Source: Crossiella sp. CA-258035 (GTDB taxonomy: Bacteria; Actinomycetota; Actinomycetes; Mycobacteriales; Pseudonocardiaceae). Taken from it: a stretch of DNA of 64,000 nucleotides. The translations under genes and the position numbers were made by a program. The notes beneath the pieces were generated by a model, which did no database searches, was not told the DNA's origin, and saw only the letters and a program-made list of their open reading frames with translations. Positions 32,271 through 41,134 of this stretch are shown in pieces. The stretch covers positions 3,442,001-3,506,000 of the forward strand of contig NZ_CP116413.1 in NCBI RefSeq assembly GCF_030064675.1, read 5' to 3'. The stretch's first letter is position 1, and each line of letters begins with the position of its first letter.

Positions 32271-34754
32271 GTGTCCCGCTTGTTGCTCTGCGCCGCGCTC
32301 GCGGCGAGTCTGCTGGTGGCCCTGCCCGCTGCGGGCGCGGCCGCCGACACCGACTACACCCTGACCATCGACCCGGCGGGCAAGGGCCCGGCCATCGACG
32401 ACTCCATGTACGGCGTCTTCTTCGAGGACATCAACCGCGCCGCCGACGGTGGCCTGTACGCCGAGCTGGTGCAGAACCGCTCCTTCGAGTACGACAGGGC
32501 CGACACCGCCGCCTACACCGGCCTGACCTCCTGGTCGCCCACCGGTGGCGTGGCCGAGGTGGCCGACGACGCCGGGCGGCTGAACGAGCGCAACCGCCGC
32601 TACCTCAAGCTCCGCCTGCCCGGTGGGGTGGTGAACTCCGGCTACAACACCGGGATCGCGGTGCGCGAGGGCCAGTCCTACGACTTCTCGGTCTGGGCGC
32701 GCACCGACGTCGCCGCCGGGACCCCGCTGTCGGTCGCGCTGACCGACCCGGCGGGCCAGGACCTGGCCGCACCGCTGCGGATCCACGTCCGCGGCGACGG
32801 CTGGACCAAGTACACCGGCAGCTTCCGCGCCCGCACCACCAGCAGCACCGGCCGGTTGCGGGTCACCGGCGGGGGAGCGGGCACGCTGCGGCTGGACATG
32901 GTGTCGCTGCTGCCCAGGGACACCTACAAGAACCACGGCCTGCGCCGCGACCTGGCCGAGAAGATCGCCGCGCTCAAACCGGGCTTCGTCCGCTTCCCGG
33001 GCGGCTGCCTGGTCAACACCGGCAGCCACTACGGCTACGAGGCGCCGAACTACGAGCGCCGCCGGTCCTACCAGTGGAAGGACACCATCGGCCCGGTCGA
33101 GCAGCGGGCCACCAACTGGAACTTCTGGGGCTACAACCAGTCCTACGGCCTCGGCTACTTCGAGTACTTCCAGTTCGCCGAGGACATCGGCGCGATGCCG
33201 CTGCCGGTGGTGCCCGCGCTGGTCACCGGCTGCGGCCAGAACCAGGCCACCAAGGACCCGGAGCTGCTGCGGCGGCACATCCAGGACACCCTGGACCTGA
33301 TCGAGTTCGCCAACGGTCCCGCCACCTCCACCTGGGGCCGCAAGCGCGCCGAGATGGGCCACCCGGCGCCGTTCCGGCTCACCCACCTCGCGGTCGGCAA
33401 CGAGGAGAACCTGCCGGAGGAGTACTTCGCCCACTTCACCGAGTTCCGCAAGGCCATCACGGCCAAGCACCCGGAGATCACGGTGGTCGGCAACTCCGGT
33501 CCCGACGACACCGGCGCCACCTTCGACCGGCTCTGGCAGCTCAACCGCCAGGCCGGGGTGGCGATGGTGGACGAGCACTACTACAACAGCCCCAGCTGGT
33601 TCCTGGAGAACAACCAGCGCTACGACAGCTATGACCGCAAGGGCCCCAAGGTCTTCCTCGGCGAGTACGCCTCCCAGGACAACCGGTGGCGCAACTCCCT
33701 GGCCGAGGCCGCGTTCATGACCGGCCTGGAGCGCAACGCCGACGTGGTCAAGCTCGCCTCCTACGCGCCGTTGCTGGCCAACGAGGACGTGGTGCAGTGG
33801 CGGCCGGACCTGATCTGGTTCAACAACCACGCTTCCTGGGGATCGACCAGCTACGAGACGCAGAAGCTGTTCATGACCAACGTGGGCGACCACGTGGTGC
33901 CCAGCACGGCATCCGCCACACCGTCCACAATGGAGCCGATCAGCGGCGCGATCGGCCTGTCCACCTGGGCCACCGCGGCGAGCTACGACGACGTGCGGGT
34001 GACCGCGGCCGATGGCCGAACCCTGTTCACCGAGGACTTCTCCGGCACCGACGCCCGCTGGGCCAAAGTCGCCGGGCGCGGTAACTGGGCGGTGCGCGAC
34101 GGCGCCTACGTCCAGTCCGACGCCACCGCGGAGAACACCCTGGTGACCGCGGGCGATCCGGCCTGGCGGGACTACACGCTCAACCTCAAGGCCACCAAGC
34201 AGTCCGGCAAGGAGGGCTTCCTGGTCGCCTTCGGCGTCAAGGACACCGGCAACCTCTACTGGTGGAACCTCGGCGGCTGGGACAACACCCGCTCCGCGGT
34301 GGAGAAGACCGAGTCCGGCGGCAAGAGCACGCTGCTGGAGAAGGACACCAGGATCGAGACCGGCCGCACCTACGACCTGCGGGTGGAGGTCCGCGGCAGG
34401 CACGTCGCGCTCTTCCTGGACGGTCAGCGGTGGGGCGAGTTCACCGACGACCGCAAGGCGGAGCCGTTCCGCCAGGTGGTCACCAGGGACCTCGCCACCG
34501 GGGAACTGATCGTCAAGGTGGTCAACGCCCAGGCGGACGCGGCGCGGGTGCGGCTGGACCTGGGGCGCGACACCCAGGTCCAGCCCATCGCACGGGCCAC
34601 CACCCTGCAGGGCAGCCCCGAGGACCTCAACACCCAGGCCGGTCAGCCGATCCGGCCACGCACCTCGCAGGTGCGGGTGTCCAACTCCTTCACCCACACC
34701 TTCCCGCCGCACTCGATCACCTTCCTGCGCATCAAGGATCGGAGCCGCCCGTGA
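32271..34754 (+). CDS. Exported alpha-L-arabinofuranosidase, GH51
   Basis: 827 residues, much longer than intracellular GH51 enzymes (~500). A signal peptide ends near AAGAAAD. The opening YGVFFEDINRAADGG is typical of exo-acting GH51 enzymes. A carbohydrate-binding-like beta domain (~residues 90-215) is followed by the (beta/alpha)8 barrel with acid/base Glu378 in VGNEEN and nucleophile Glu465 in LGEYAS. A LamG/DUF1080-like insert (LFTEDFSGTDARWAKV) precedes the C-terminal beta domain ending HSITFLRIKD. GTG 32271 follows AGGAGATCGC. It removes terminal arabinofuranose from arabinan or arabinoxylan. Its stop overlaps the next gene by four bases. Confidence 0.93.
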   Translation: MSRLLLCAALAASLLVALPAAGAAADTDYTLTIDPAGKGPAIDDSMYGVFFEDINRAADGGLYAELVQNRSFEYDRADTAAYTGLTSWSPTGGVAEVADDAGRLNERNRRYLKLRLPGGVVNSGYNTGIAVREGQSYDFSVWARTDVAAGTPLSVALTDPAGQDLAAPLRIHVRGDGWTKYTGSFRARTTSSTGRLRVTGGGAGTLRLDMVSLLPRDTYKNHGLRRDLAEKIAALKPGFVRFPGGCLVNTGSHYGYEAPNYERRRSYQWKDTIGPVEQRATNWNFWGYNQSYGLGYFEYFQFAEDIGAMPLPVVPALVTGCGQNQATKDPELLRRHIQDTLDLIEFANGPATSTWGRKRAEMGHPAPFRLTHLAVGNEENLPEEYFAHFTEFRKAITAKHPEITVVGNSGPDDTGATFDRLWQLNRQAGVAMVDEHYYNSPSWFLENNQRYDSYDRKGPKVFLGEYASQDNRWRNSLAEAAFMTGLERNADVVKLASYAPLLANEDVVQWRPDLIWFNNHASWGSTSYETQKLFMTNVGDHVVPSTASATPSTMEPISGAIGLSTWATAASYDDVRVTAADGRTLFTEDFSGTDARWAKVAGRGNWAVRDGAYVQSDATAENTLVTAGDPAWRDYTLNLKATKQSGKEGFLVAFGVKDTGNLYWWNLGGWDNTRSAVEKTESGGKSTLLEKDTRIETGRTYDLRVEVRGRHVALFLDGQRWGEFTDDRKAEPFRQVVTRDLATGELIVKVVNAQADAARVRLDLGRDTQVQPIARATTLQGSPEDLNTQAGQPIRPRTSQVRVSNSFTHTFPPHSITFLRIKDRSRP

Positions 34755-35773
34755 CCGCCTTCGACCGACGTTCCCTGCTGCGTGCGGGCGGTGTGCTCGC
34801 CGCCGCGAGCGCCCTCCCGCTGGCCGCCGCCGCACCGGCCAGCCAGCCGCTGATCCGCCAGCGGGCCGACCCGTTCATCACCCTGCCGGTCGGCGGCCGG
34901 TACTACTTCACCGGCTCGGTGCCCGAGTACGACCGGATCATCATCCGCGGTGCGTCCACTGTGGAGGGTCTGGGCGCGGCGGCGGAGACGGTGATCTGGC
35001 GGCGTCCGGCCTCGGGCCGGATGGGCGGGCACATCTGGGCGCCGGAACTGCACCGGGTCGGCGGGAAGTGGTACGTCTACTTCGCCGCGGGCGACTCCGA
35101 CGAGCCGTTCCGCATCCGCACCTACGTGCTGGAGTCCGCCGCCGCCGACCCGCGCGCGGCCGGCTGGGTGCTGCGCGGCCAGGTGCAGACCGCCTGGGAC
35201 ACCTTCACCCTGGACGCGACCACCTTCGCCCACCGCGGCAAGCGGTACTTCCTGTGGGCGCAGAGCGAACCCGGCATCGCCACCAACAGCAACCTCTACA
35301 TCGCCGAGATGGCCTCGCCGCTGGCATTGCGCGGCACACCGGTGCGCATCGCGGTGCCGACGGAGTCCTGGGAGACCCAGGGCTTCAAGGTCAACGAGGG
35401 CCCCGCGGTGCTCGTCCGCAACGGCCGGGTGTTCGTCACCTTCTCCGCCAGCGCCACCGACGCCCGCTACTGCATGGGCCTGCTCACCGCCAAGGCCGAT
35501 GCGAACCTGGTCGACCCGCGCTCCTGGGTGAAGTCGCCCGGCCCGGTGTTCAGCAGCAACGCGGGCACCAGCCAGTACGGGCCAGGCCACAACTCGTTCA
35601 CCACGGTCGGCGGCGCGGACGTGCTGGTCTACCACGCCAGGGACTACCGGGACATCACCGGCGACCCGCTGTTCGACCCCAACCGGCACACCAGGGTGAA
35701 GAGGCTGCGCTGGAAGGCCGACGGCAGCCCGGACTTCGGGGTGCCCAACGGCGGTGCGAGCCCGCTGAACTAG
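34751..35773 (+). CDS. Tat-exported GH43 family glycosidase
   Basis: 340 residues. The start DRRSLLRAGGVLAAASALPL has twin Arg and a hydrophobic run, a Tat signal, unlike the Sec signals of the two genes before it. The GH43 propeller opens with Asp40 in QRADPFITL (general base), then GHIWAPELHRVGGKWYVYFA, Asp in TLDATTF (pKa modulator) and Glu216 in KVNEGPAVLV (acid). It resembles exo-acting alpha-L-arabinofuranosidases. GTG 34751 overlaps the GH51 stop. Third enzyme of the extracellular arabinan set; a folded-protein export route suggests a cofactor or fast folding. Confidence 0.9.
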   Translation: MTAFDRRSLLRAGGVLAAASALPLAAAAPASQPLIRQRADPFITLPVGGRYYFTGSVPEYDRIIIRGASTVEGLGAAAETVIWRRPASGRMGGHIWAPELHRVGGKWYVYFAAGDSDEPFRIRTYVLESAAADPRAAGWVLRGQVQTAWDTFTLDATTFAHRGKRYFLWAQSEPGIATNSNLYIAEMASPLALRGTPVRIAVPTESWETQGFKVNEGPAVLVRNGRVFVTFSASATDARYCMGLLTAKADANLVDPRSWVKSPGPVFSSNAGTSQYGPGHNSFTTVGGADVLVYHARDYRDITGDPLFDPNRHTRVKRLRWKADGSPDFGVPNGGASPLN

Positions 35774-35809
35774 TGGAGAATGGGTGTGTCAGCGTCGGGT
35801 CCGGTGGGT

Positions 35810-35821
35810 GTTATCGCTAAC
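35810..35821. promoter_or_regulatory. LacI-type operator, site 3 (lacI gene)
   Basis: GTTATCGCTAAC, 35 bases before the LacI regulator start. Its exact reverse complement GTTAGCGATAAC is site 4 before araB. The position suggests autoregulation. Confidence 0.75.
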
Positions 35822-35856
35822 ATCGGACGCCGAAGGTCGAGGATCGGAGATCGTCT

Positions 35857-36870
35857 GTGGACAGCAGGGCCACCCGTGACCCCGCGATGACCGATGTCGC
35901 CCGGCTCGCCGGGGTCTCGCACCAGACGGTGTCGCGGGTGCTCAACGACCACCCCAACGTGCGCGAGCAGACCAGGCTGCGGGTGCGCGCCGCGATCAAG
36001 GAGCTGGGCTACCGGCCCAACCGGGCGGCGCGTGCCCTGGTCACCGGGAAGTCCCAGCTCATCGGCGTGGTCACGCAGAACTCGACGCTCTACGGCCCGG
36101 CCTCGCTGCTGTCCGCCTTCGAGGAGGCGGCGGGCGAGGCCGGGTTCGCGGTCAGCGTGGGCCGGGTCCGGGTGCTGGACCGGGAGTCGATCGCCGCGGC
36201 GGTGGAACGGCACCGCGACCAGCGGGTGGCCGGCATCGTGGTCATCGCGCCCACCGCCTCGGCCAGCGACGCCCTAGCCGACATCCCGGCTGGGGTCCCG
36301 CTGGTCACCGTGGACGGCGACCCGGACCGCCCCACCCCCCTGGTCACCGTGGACCAGGCGGCAGGAGCCTTCGCCGCGACCAAGCACCTGCTCGACGTGG
36401 GCCACAAGACGGTTTGGCACGTCTCCGGCCCCGCGGACTGGTTCGACGCCGCGGGCCGGGTGAGCGGCTGGCAGCGGGCGCTGGACCTGGCAGGCGCGGA
36501 GGTGCCGCCGGTGCTGCCCGCGGACTGGAGCGCGGCGGCCGGGTACCAGGCCGGGCAGATGCTGGCCAGGATGCCGGAGGTGACAGCGGTGTTCGCGGCC
36601 AACGACCACCTGGCGCTGGGCGTGCTGCGCGCGATGAGCGAGCGGGGCAGGCGGGTGCCGTGGGAGGTCAGCGTGGTCGGCTTCGACGACGTGCCCGAGG
36701 CCGCGTACTTCATCCCGCCGCTGACCACGGTGCGACCGGACTTCGCGGCGGTGGCGCGGGAGACGCTGGGGCTGTTGCTGGCCCAGGTCAGCGAGGGGGA
36801 GACGGCGGAACCGTGCCGGACCATCGCGCCTGACCTGGTGGTGCGAGAGAGCGTCGCGCCGCCCGCCTGA
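35857..36870 (+). CDS. LacI family regulator of arabinose/arabinan genes
   Basis: 337 residues. The LacI helix-turn-helix and hinge read MTDVARLAGVSHQTVSRVLN, then ELGYRPNRAARALVTGKS; the rest is a periplasmic-binding-protein-like effector domain (QLIGVVTQNSTLYGPAS, VFAANDHLALGVLRAM, VSVVGFDDVPEAAYF). GTG 35857 has GGAG about 9-12 bases upstream. It stands between the arabinan hydrolase operon and araBDA. Palindromes of one family occur before the YtfQ-like gene, before the hydrolases, before itself and before araB. I infer that it represses all four units and is released by arabinose or an arabino-oligosaccharide. Confidence 0.92.
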   Translation: MDSRATRDPAMTDVARLAGVSHQTVSRVLNDHPNVREQTRLRVRAAIKELGYRPNRAARALVTGKSQLIGVVTQNSTLYGPASLLSAFEEAAGEAGFAVSVGRVRVLDRESIAAAVERHRDQRVAGIVVIAPTASASDALADIPAGVPLVTVDGDPDRPTPLVTVDQAAGAFAATKHLLDVGHKTVWHVSGPADWFDAAGRVSGWQRALDLAGAEVPPVLPADWSAAAGYQAGQMLARMPEVTAVFAANDHLALGVLRAMSERGRRVPWEVSVVGFDDVPEAAYFIPPLTTVRPDFAAVARETLGLLLAQVSEGETAEPCRTIAPDLVVRESVAPPA

Positions 36871-36899
36871 GTCGCAGCGGGCCGGGTGCCCGCGGAAGC

Positions 36900-37086
36900 A
36901 ACCCACCGCCGTGTTGGCCGTTGTCGTACACGGTATTGGCCGAACTGGTACGCCCATCGGTCAACGGCACCCCCCACAATGGCCAACGCACCGCCCATAG
37001 CGGCCAACACACCGTCCCATAACGGCCAACACGCCGTAGATAACGGCCAACACGGCGTACGGCAACGGCCAACACGGCGGTGGGTT
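36900..37086. repeat. Repeat block with 24-bp perfect inverted ends and ~22-bp periodic GGCCAAC units
   Basis: The ends, 36900-36923 and 37063-37086, are perfect 24-base inverted copies, and pairing continues inward with mismatches. Inside, GGCCAAC occurs at 36981, 37002, 37024, 37045 and 37068 (steps of 21, 22, 21, 23), and its complement GTTGGCC or ATTGGCC at 36913 and 36935 (step 22). The block lies in the 385-base gap between lacI and araB, which holds no gene. It could fold into a long hairpin (BIME- or MITE-like) or present an array of binding sites on one helix face. Confidence 0.85.
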
Positions 37087-37220
37087 TCGGCTGGGCTTCG
37101 CGGGTCCGTATCGGGCGCGTTGCGTGCCGTTGCGTGGCCGGGACGGCTCGCGGGCCGGCTGCGGATTCGTGCTGCCATGTGCACGTTCACCAGGAGCTGG
37201 CGAAGCTGGTATTCGCAGGC

Positions 37221-37249
37221 TTGACGGGTCAAATGTTAGCGATAACAAT
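37221..37249 (+). promoter_or_regulatory. Putative araB promoter, leaderless
   Basis: TTGACG (37221-37226), 17 bases, AACAAT (37244-37249). Seven bases further is the araB GTG at 37256, and there is no Shine-Dalgarno sequence, so transcription may start on the start codon. The LacI-type operator covers the space between the two boxes. Confidence 0.5.
37235..37246. promoter_or_regulatory. LacI-type operator, site 4 (araB)
   Basis: GTTAGCGATAAC, exact reverse complement of site 3 at 35810-35821. It ends ten bases before the araB start, within the promoter, where a bound repressor would block RNA polymerase. Confidence 0.75.
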
Positions 37250-37255
37250 CGCGGT

Positions 37256-38938
37256 GTGACTGAGCTGCCAACCGATCCCGGCGCGTGTGTCGTGGGCGTC
37301 GACTTCGGCACGTTGTCCGGGCGGGCCGTGGTGGTGCGGGTGCGGGACGGGGCCGAGCTGGGTTCCGCGGTGCACGAGTACCGGCACGGGGTGCTGGATG
37401 ACGTGCTGCCGCGCACCGGGCGGGCGCTGCCGCCGGACTGGGCGTTGCAGGTGCCCGCCGACTACGTCGAGGTGTTGCGGACCGCGGTGCCCGAGGCGGT
37501 GCGACTGTCCGGTGTGGACAGTGAGCGGATCATCGGCATCGGGACCGACTTCACCGCCTGCACCATGGTTCCGGTCACCGCCGACGGGACGCCGTTGTGC
37601 GAGCTGCCGGAGTTCGCCGAAGAGCCGCACGCCTACGTGAAGCTGTGGCGGCACCACGCGGCCCAGCCGCAGGCCGACCGGATCAACGAGGTGGCCCGGC
37701 AGCGTGCGGAGAGCTGGCTGCCGCGCTACGGCGGGCTGATCTCCTCGGAGTGGGAGTTCGCCAAGGGGCTTCAGCTGCTGGAGGAGGCTCCCGCCGTCTA
37801 CTCGGCCATGGCGCACTGGGTGGAAGCCGCGGACTGGATCGTCTGGCAGCTCACCGGGAGCTACACGCGCAACGCGTGCACCGCCGGGTACAAGGGGATC
37901 CACCAGGACGGGGCCTACCCGGACCGGGAGTTCCTGACGGCGCTGAACCCTGCCTTCGCCGGGTTCGTCGAGGACAAGCTCGCGCATCCGCTCTCCGCGC
38001 TCGGGGAGCGGGCGGGTGGGCTCAGCGCGCAGGCGGCGGCGTGGACCGGGTTGCGGCAGGGGATCGCGGTCTCCGTTGGCAACGTGGACGCGCACGTGAC
38101 CGCGCCCGCGGCACAGGCCGTGGAGCCGGGGCAGATGGTGGCGATCATGGGGACCTCCACCTGTCACGTGATGAACGGAGCCGTGCTGCGCGCGGTGCCC
38201 GGCATGTGCGGGGTGGTCGACGGCGGGATCGTGCCGGGGCTGTGGGGCTACGAGGCCGGGCAGAGCGGGGTAGGCGACATCTTCGCCTGGTTCACCCGAA
38301 CCCAGGTGCCGCCGGAGTACCACGAGCGGGCCCGCGAACGCAGCATCTCCGTGCACGAGCTGCTGACCGAACTGGCCGCGGCGCAGGCCGTCGGCGAGCA
38401 CGGGCTGGTCGCGTTGGACTGGCACAGCGGCAACCGGTCGGTGCTGGTCGACCACGAGCTCTCCGGCGTGGTGGTCGGGCAGACCCTGGCCACCCGGCCC
38501 GAGGACGTCTACCGCGCGCTGCTGGAGGCCACCGCCTTCGGCACCAGGACCATCATCGACACCTTCGCCGAGGCGGGAGTGCCGGTCACCGAGCTGGTCG
38601 TGGCGGGCGGGTTGCTGCGCAACGAGCTGCTGATGCGGATCTACGCCGATGTGACCGGGCTGCCGCTGTCGGTCAGCGGTTCGGCCCAGGGACCCGCGCT
38701 CGGCTCGGCGCTGCACGCCGCGGTGGCCGCCGGCGCGTACCCGGACATCAGGGCGGCCGCGGCGGCCATGGGGTCGGTGCGCCGGGGCGTCTACCAGCCG
38801 GATCCGGCCAATGTCGAGGTCTACCAACAGTTGTACCGCGAGTACCGGCAGCTGCACGACTACTTCGGCCGCGGCGCCAACGAGGTCATGCACCGGTTGC
38901 GCGCCCACCGCCGCGCCGCGCTGGAGAGGAAGGGCTAG
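37256..38938 (+). CDS. araB: L-ribulokinase
   Basis: FGGY-family sugar kinase, 560 residues (E. coli AraB is 566), which phosphorylates L-ribulose at C5 with ATP. N-terminal lobe: VVGVDFGTLSGRAVVVRV. Other marks: IGIGTDFTACTMVPV, the AraB-type EEPHAYVKLWRHHAAQPQA, MGTSTCHVMNG, and LVVAGGLLRNELLMRIYAD in the C-terminal ATPase lobe. GTG 37256 is chosen from the family start; it has no ribosome-binding site and may be leaderless. First gene of araB-araD-araA and the ChvE-type transporter; araD follows directly, sharing almost no spacer. Confidence 0.96.
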   Translation: MTELPTDPGACVVGVDFGTLSGRAVVVRVRDGAELGSAVHEYRHGVLDDVLPRTGRALPPDWALQVPADYVEVLRTAVPEAVRLSGVDSERIIGIGTDFTACTMVPVTADGTPLCELPEFAEEPHAYVKLWRHHAAQPQADRINEVARQRAESWLPRYGGLISSEWEFAKGLQLLEEAPAVYSAMAHWVEAADWIVWQLTGSYTRNACTAGYKGIHQDGAYPDREFLTALNPAFAGFVEDKLAHPLSALGERAGGLSAQAAAWTGLRQGIAVSVGNVDAHVTAPAAQAVEPGQMVAIMGTSTCHVMNGAVLRAVPGMCGVVDGGIVPGLWGYEAGQSGVGDIFAWFTRTQVPPEYHERARERSISVHELLTELAAAQAVGEHGLVALDWHSGNRSVLVDHELSGVVVGQTLATRPEDVYRALLEATAFGTRTIIDTFAEAGVPVTELVVAGGLLRNELLMRIYADVTGLPLSVSGSAQGPALGSALHAAVAAGAYPDIRAAAAAMGSVRRGVYQPDPANVEVYQQLYREYRQLHDYFGRGANEVMHRLRAHRRAALERKG

Positions 38939-39592
38939 ATGTCGGTCACCGCCGAACTGCGCCGCACCGTCGCCGAACTGCACCGTGAGCTGACCCGCTA
39001 CGAGCTGGTCAGCTGGACCGCGGGCAACATCTCCGCGCGGGTGCCCGGCCACGACCTGATGGTGATCAAACCGTCGGGGGTTTCCTACGACGAGCTGTCC
39101 CCGGACGCCATGGTCGTCACCGACCTGCGCGGCAACCTGGTGGAGGGCGAGCTGGCCCCGTCCTCGGACACCGCCGCGCATGCCTATGTCTACCGGCACC
39201 TGCCCGAGATCGGCGGGGTGGTGCACACCCACTCGCCGTACGCCACCGCATGGGCCGCGCGCGGCGAGCCGATCCCGTGCGTGCTCACCATGATCGCCGA
39301 TGAGTTCGGCGGCGAGATCCCGGTCGGGCCGTTCGCGCTCATCGGCGACGACTCGATCGGGCGCGGCATCGTGGACACCTTGCGCGCCAGCCGGTCTCCT
39401 GCGGTGCTCATGCGCAACCACGGCCCGTTCACCGTGGGCGCGGACGCCCGCGCTGCGGTCAAGGCCGCGGTGCTGGTGGAGGACGTGGCCCGCACCGTGC
39501 ACTTCGCCAGGCAGCTCGGTTCGCCGGAATCCCTTGCCCAGCAAGACATCGACAGCTTGTACGAGCGCTACCAGAACGTATACGGGCAGTGA
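38939..39592 (+). CDS. araD: L-ribulose-5-phosphate 4-epimerase
   Basis: 217-residue class II aldolase-fold epimerase; Zn-dependent conversion of L-ribulose 5-phosphate to D-xylulose 5-phosphate. Zn ligands are the two His of [12 protein letters not shown] and the His in [11 protein letters not shown]. Phosphate contacts lie in [11 protein letters not shown] and [11 protein letters not shown], and the catalytic Asp region is in [16 protein letters not shown] 38939 begins one base after the araB stop. The last two bases of its stop overlap an upstream alternative start of araA; the real araA start is 18 bases downstream. Confidence 0.95.
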   Translation: MSVTAELRRTVAELHRELTRYELVSWTAGNISARVPGHDLMVIKPSGVSYDELSPDAMVVTDLRGNLVEGELAPSSDTAAHAYVYRHLPEIGGVVHTHSPYATAWAARGEPIPCVLTMIADEFGGEIPVGPFALIGDDSIGRGIVDTLRASRSPAVLMRNHGPFTVGADARAAVKAAVLVEDVARTVHFARQLGSPESLAQQDIDSLYERYQNVYGQ

Positions 39593-39609
39593 GCCCGCGA
39601 GGAGTGACG

Positions 39610-41118
39610 ATGCCGGTCGCGGCCAAGCCCCAAGTCTGGTTCCTCACGGGCAGCCAGCACCTCTACGGGCCGGAGACGCTGGCGCAGGTCGCCGCGCAGT
39701 CCCAGTGGATCCAGCGGATGCTCACCGAGTCCGGCAGGCTCTCGGTGGAGGTCATCTGGCGTCCGGTGCTCACCGACGCCGGGGCGATCCGGGCGGTGCT
39801 GCACGAGGCCAACGGCGATCCGGCCTGTGTCGGGGTGATCGCCTGGATGCACACCTTCTCCCCGGCCAAGATGTGGATCTCCGGCCTGGACCTGCTGCGG
39901 AAACCGTTGCTGCACCTGCACACCCAGCTCAACGAGGCGCTGCCGTGGGCGACCATCGACATGGACTTCATGAACCTCAACCAGGCCGCGCACGGTGACC
40001 GCGAGTTCGGTTTCGCCCAGACCAGGATCGGGCTGGCCCGCAAGACCGTGGCGGGCCACGTGCGCGAGCCGCACGTGATCGAGCGGATCGACGGCTGGGC
40101 CCGCGCCGCGACCGGGGCGCAGCACCTGCGCAACCTGCGGCTGGCGCGGTTCGGCGACAACATGCGCGATGTCGCGGTGACCGAGGGCGACAAGGTCGAG
40201 GCGGAGCTGAAGCTCGGCGTCTCGGTGAACACCTACGGCGTCAACGACCTGGTCGAGCTGGTGGCCGAGGCGAGCGAGGCGGAAGTCGACCTGCTGGTCG
40301 CCGAGTACGCCGAGACCTACCGGCTGGCACCGGAACTGGGGCGGGACGGGGCGCGGCACGAGTCGCTGCGCTACGCCGCCCGGATCGAGTGCGGGCTGCG
40401 CCGGTTCCTGGTGGAGGGCGGCTTCGGCGCGTTCACCACCAACTTCGAGGACCTCGGCGGACTCCGCCAGCTGCCGGGCCTGGCCGTGCAGCGGCTGATG
40501 GCCGACGGCTACGGCTTCGGCGGCGAGGGCGACTGGAAGACCTCGGCGCTGCTGGCCGCGGTGAAGGCGATGGGCGAGGGCACCGGGCGCGGCACCTCGT
40601 TCATGGAGGACTACACCTACCACTTCGGGCCGGGTGAGCCGAAGATCCTGGGCGCGCACATGCTGGAGGTGTGCCCGAGCATCGCCGCGCGGCAGCCCTC
40701 CTGTGAGATCCACCCGCTGGGCATCGGCGGCCGGGAGGACCCGGTGCGGCTGGTCTTCGACGCCGAGCCCGGCGCCGCGGTGGTCATCGGCCTGGCCGAC
40801 CTCGGCGACCGGTTCCGGTTGACCGCCAACGAGGTCCAGGTGGTGCCGCCGGACGAGCCGCTGCCGAACCTGCCGGTGGCGCGCGCGGTGTGGCAGCCCG
40901 CGCCCTCGCTGTCGACCTCCGCGGAGTGCTGGCTCACCGCGGGCGGGCCGCACCACACCGTGCTCACCCAGGCCGTCGGCGCCGAGCCGCTGCGCGACCT
41001 GGCGCGGATCCTCGACGTCGAGCTGGCGCTCATCGACGAGCGAACCACCACCGATGAGTTCACCGACCGGCTGCGCTGGAACCAGGCCTACCACCGGCTC
41101 GCGCAGGGCCTGCGCTGA
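39610..41118 (+). CDS. araA: L-arabinose isomerase
   Basis: 502 residues (E. coli 500), Mn-dependent isomerisation of L-arabinose to L-ribulose. Family segments: [16 protein letters not shown] at the start, [54 protein letters not shown] and [10 protein letters not shown], where the two active-site Glu lie, then [10 protein letters not shown] and GGPHHTV with metal-binding His. ATG 39610 has GAGGAG at the right distance; GTG 39589 overlapping the araD stop is a weaker choice. It completes the standard arabinose pathway with AraB and AraD. Confidence 0.97.
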   Translation: MPVAAKPQVWFLTGSQHLYGPETLAQVAAQSQWIQRMLTESGRLSVEVIWRPVLTDAGAIRAVLHEANGDPACVGVIAWMHTFSPAKMWISGLDLLRKPLLHLHTQLNEALPWATIDMDFMNLNQAAHGDREFGFAQTRIGLARKTVAGHVREPHVIERIDGWARAATGAQHLRNLRLARFGDNMRDVAVTEGDKVEAELKLGVSVNTYGVNDLVELVAEASEAEVDLLVAEYAETYRLAPELGRDGARHESLRYAARIECGLRRFLVEGGFGAFTTNFEDLGGLRQLPGLAVQRLMADGYGFGGEGDWKTSALLAAVKAMGEGTGRGTSFMEDYTYHFGPGEPKILGAHMLEVCPSIAARQPSCEIHPLGIGGREDPVRLVFDAEPGAAVVIGLADLGDRFRLTANEVQVVPPDEPLPNLPVARAVWQPAPSLSTSAECWLTAGGPHHTVLTQAVGAEPLRDLARILDVELALIDERTTTDEFTDRLRWNQAYHRLAQGLR

Positions 41119-41134
41119 GAATCAGGGAGGAACA

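Noticed and set aside
36900-37086. CRISPR-like impression of regularly spaced short repeats
   Set aside because: The units are only ~7-12 bases, spacers are not unique 30-mers, units occur in both orientations, and no cas genes are near.
37229-39544. 771-codon minus-strand frame over araB and araD
   Set aside because: Antisense shadow; the plus strand carries full-length AraB and AraD with catalytic residues.
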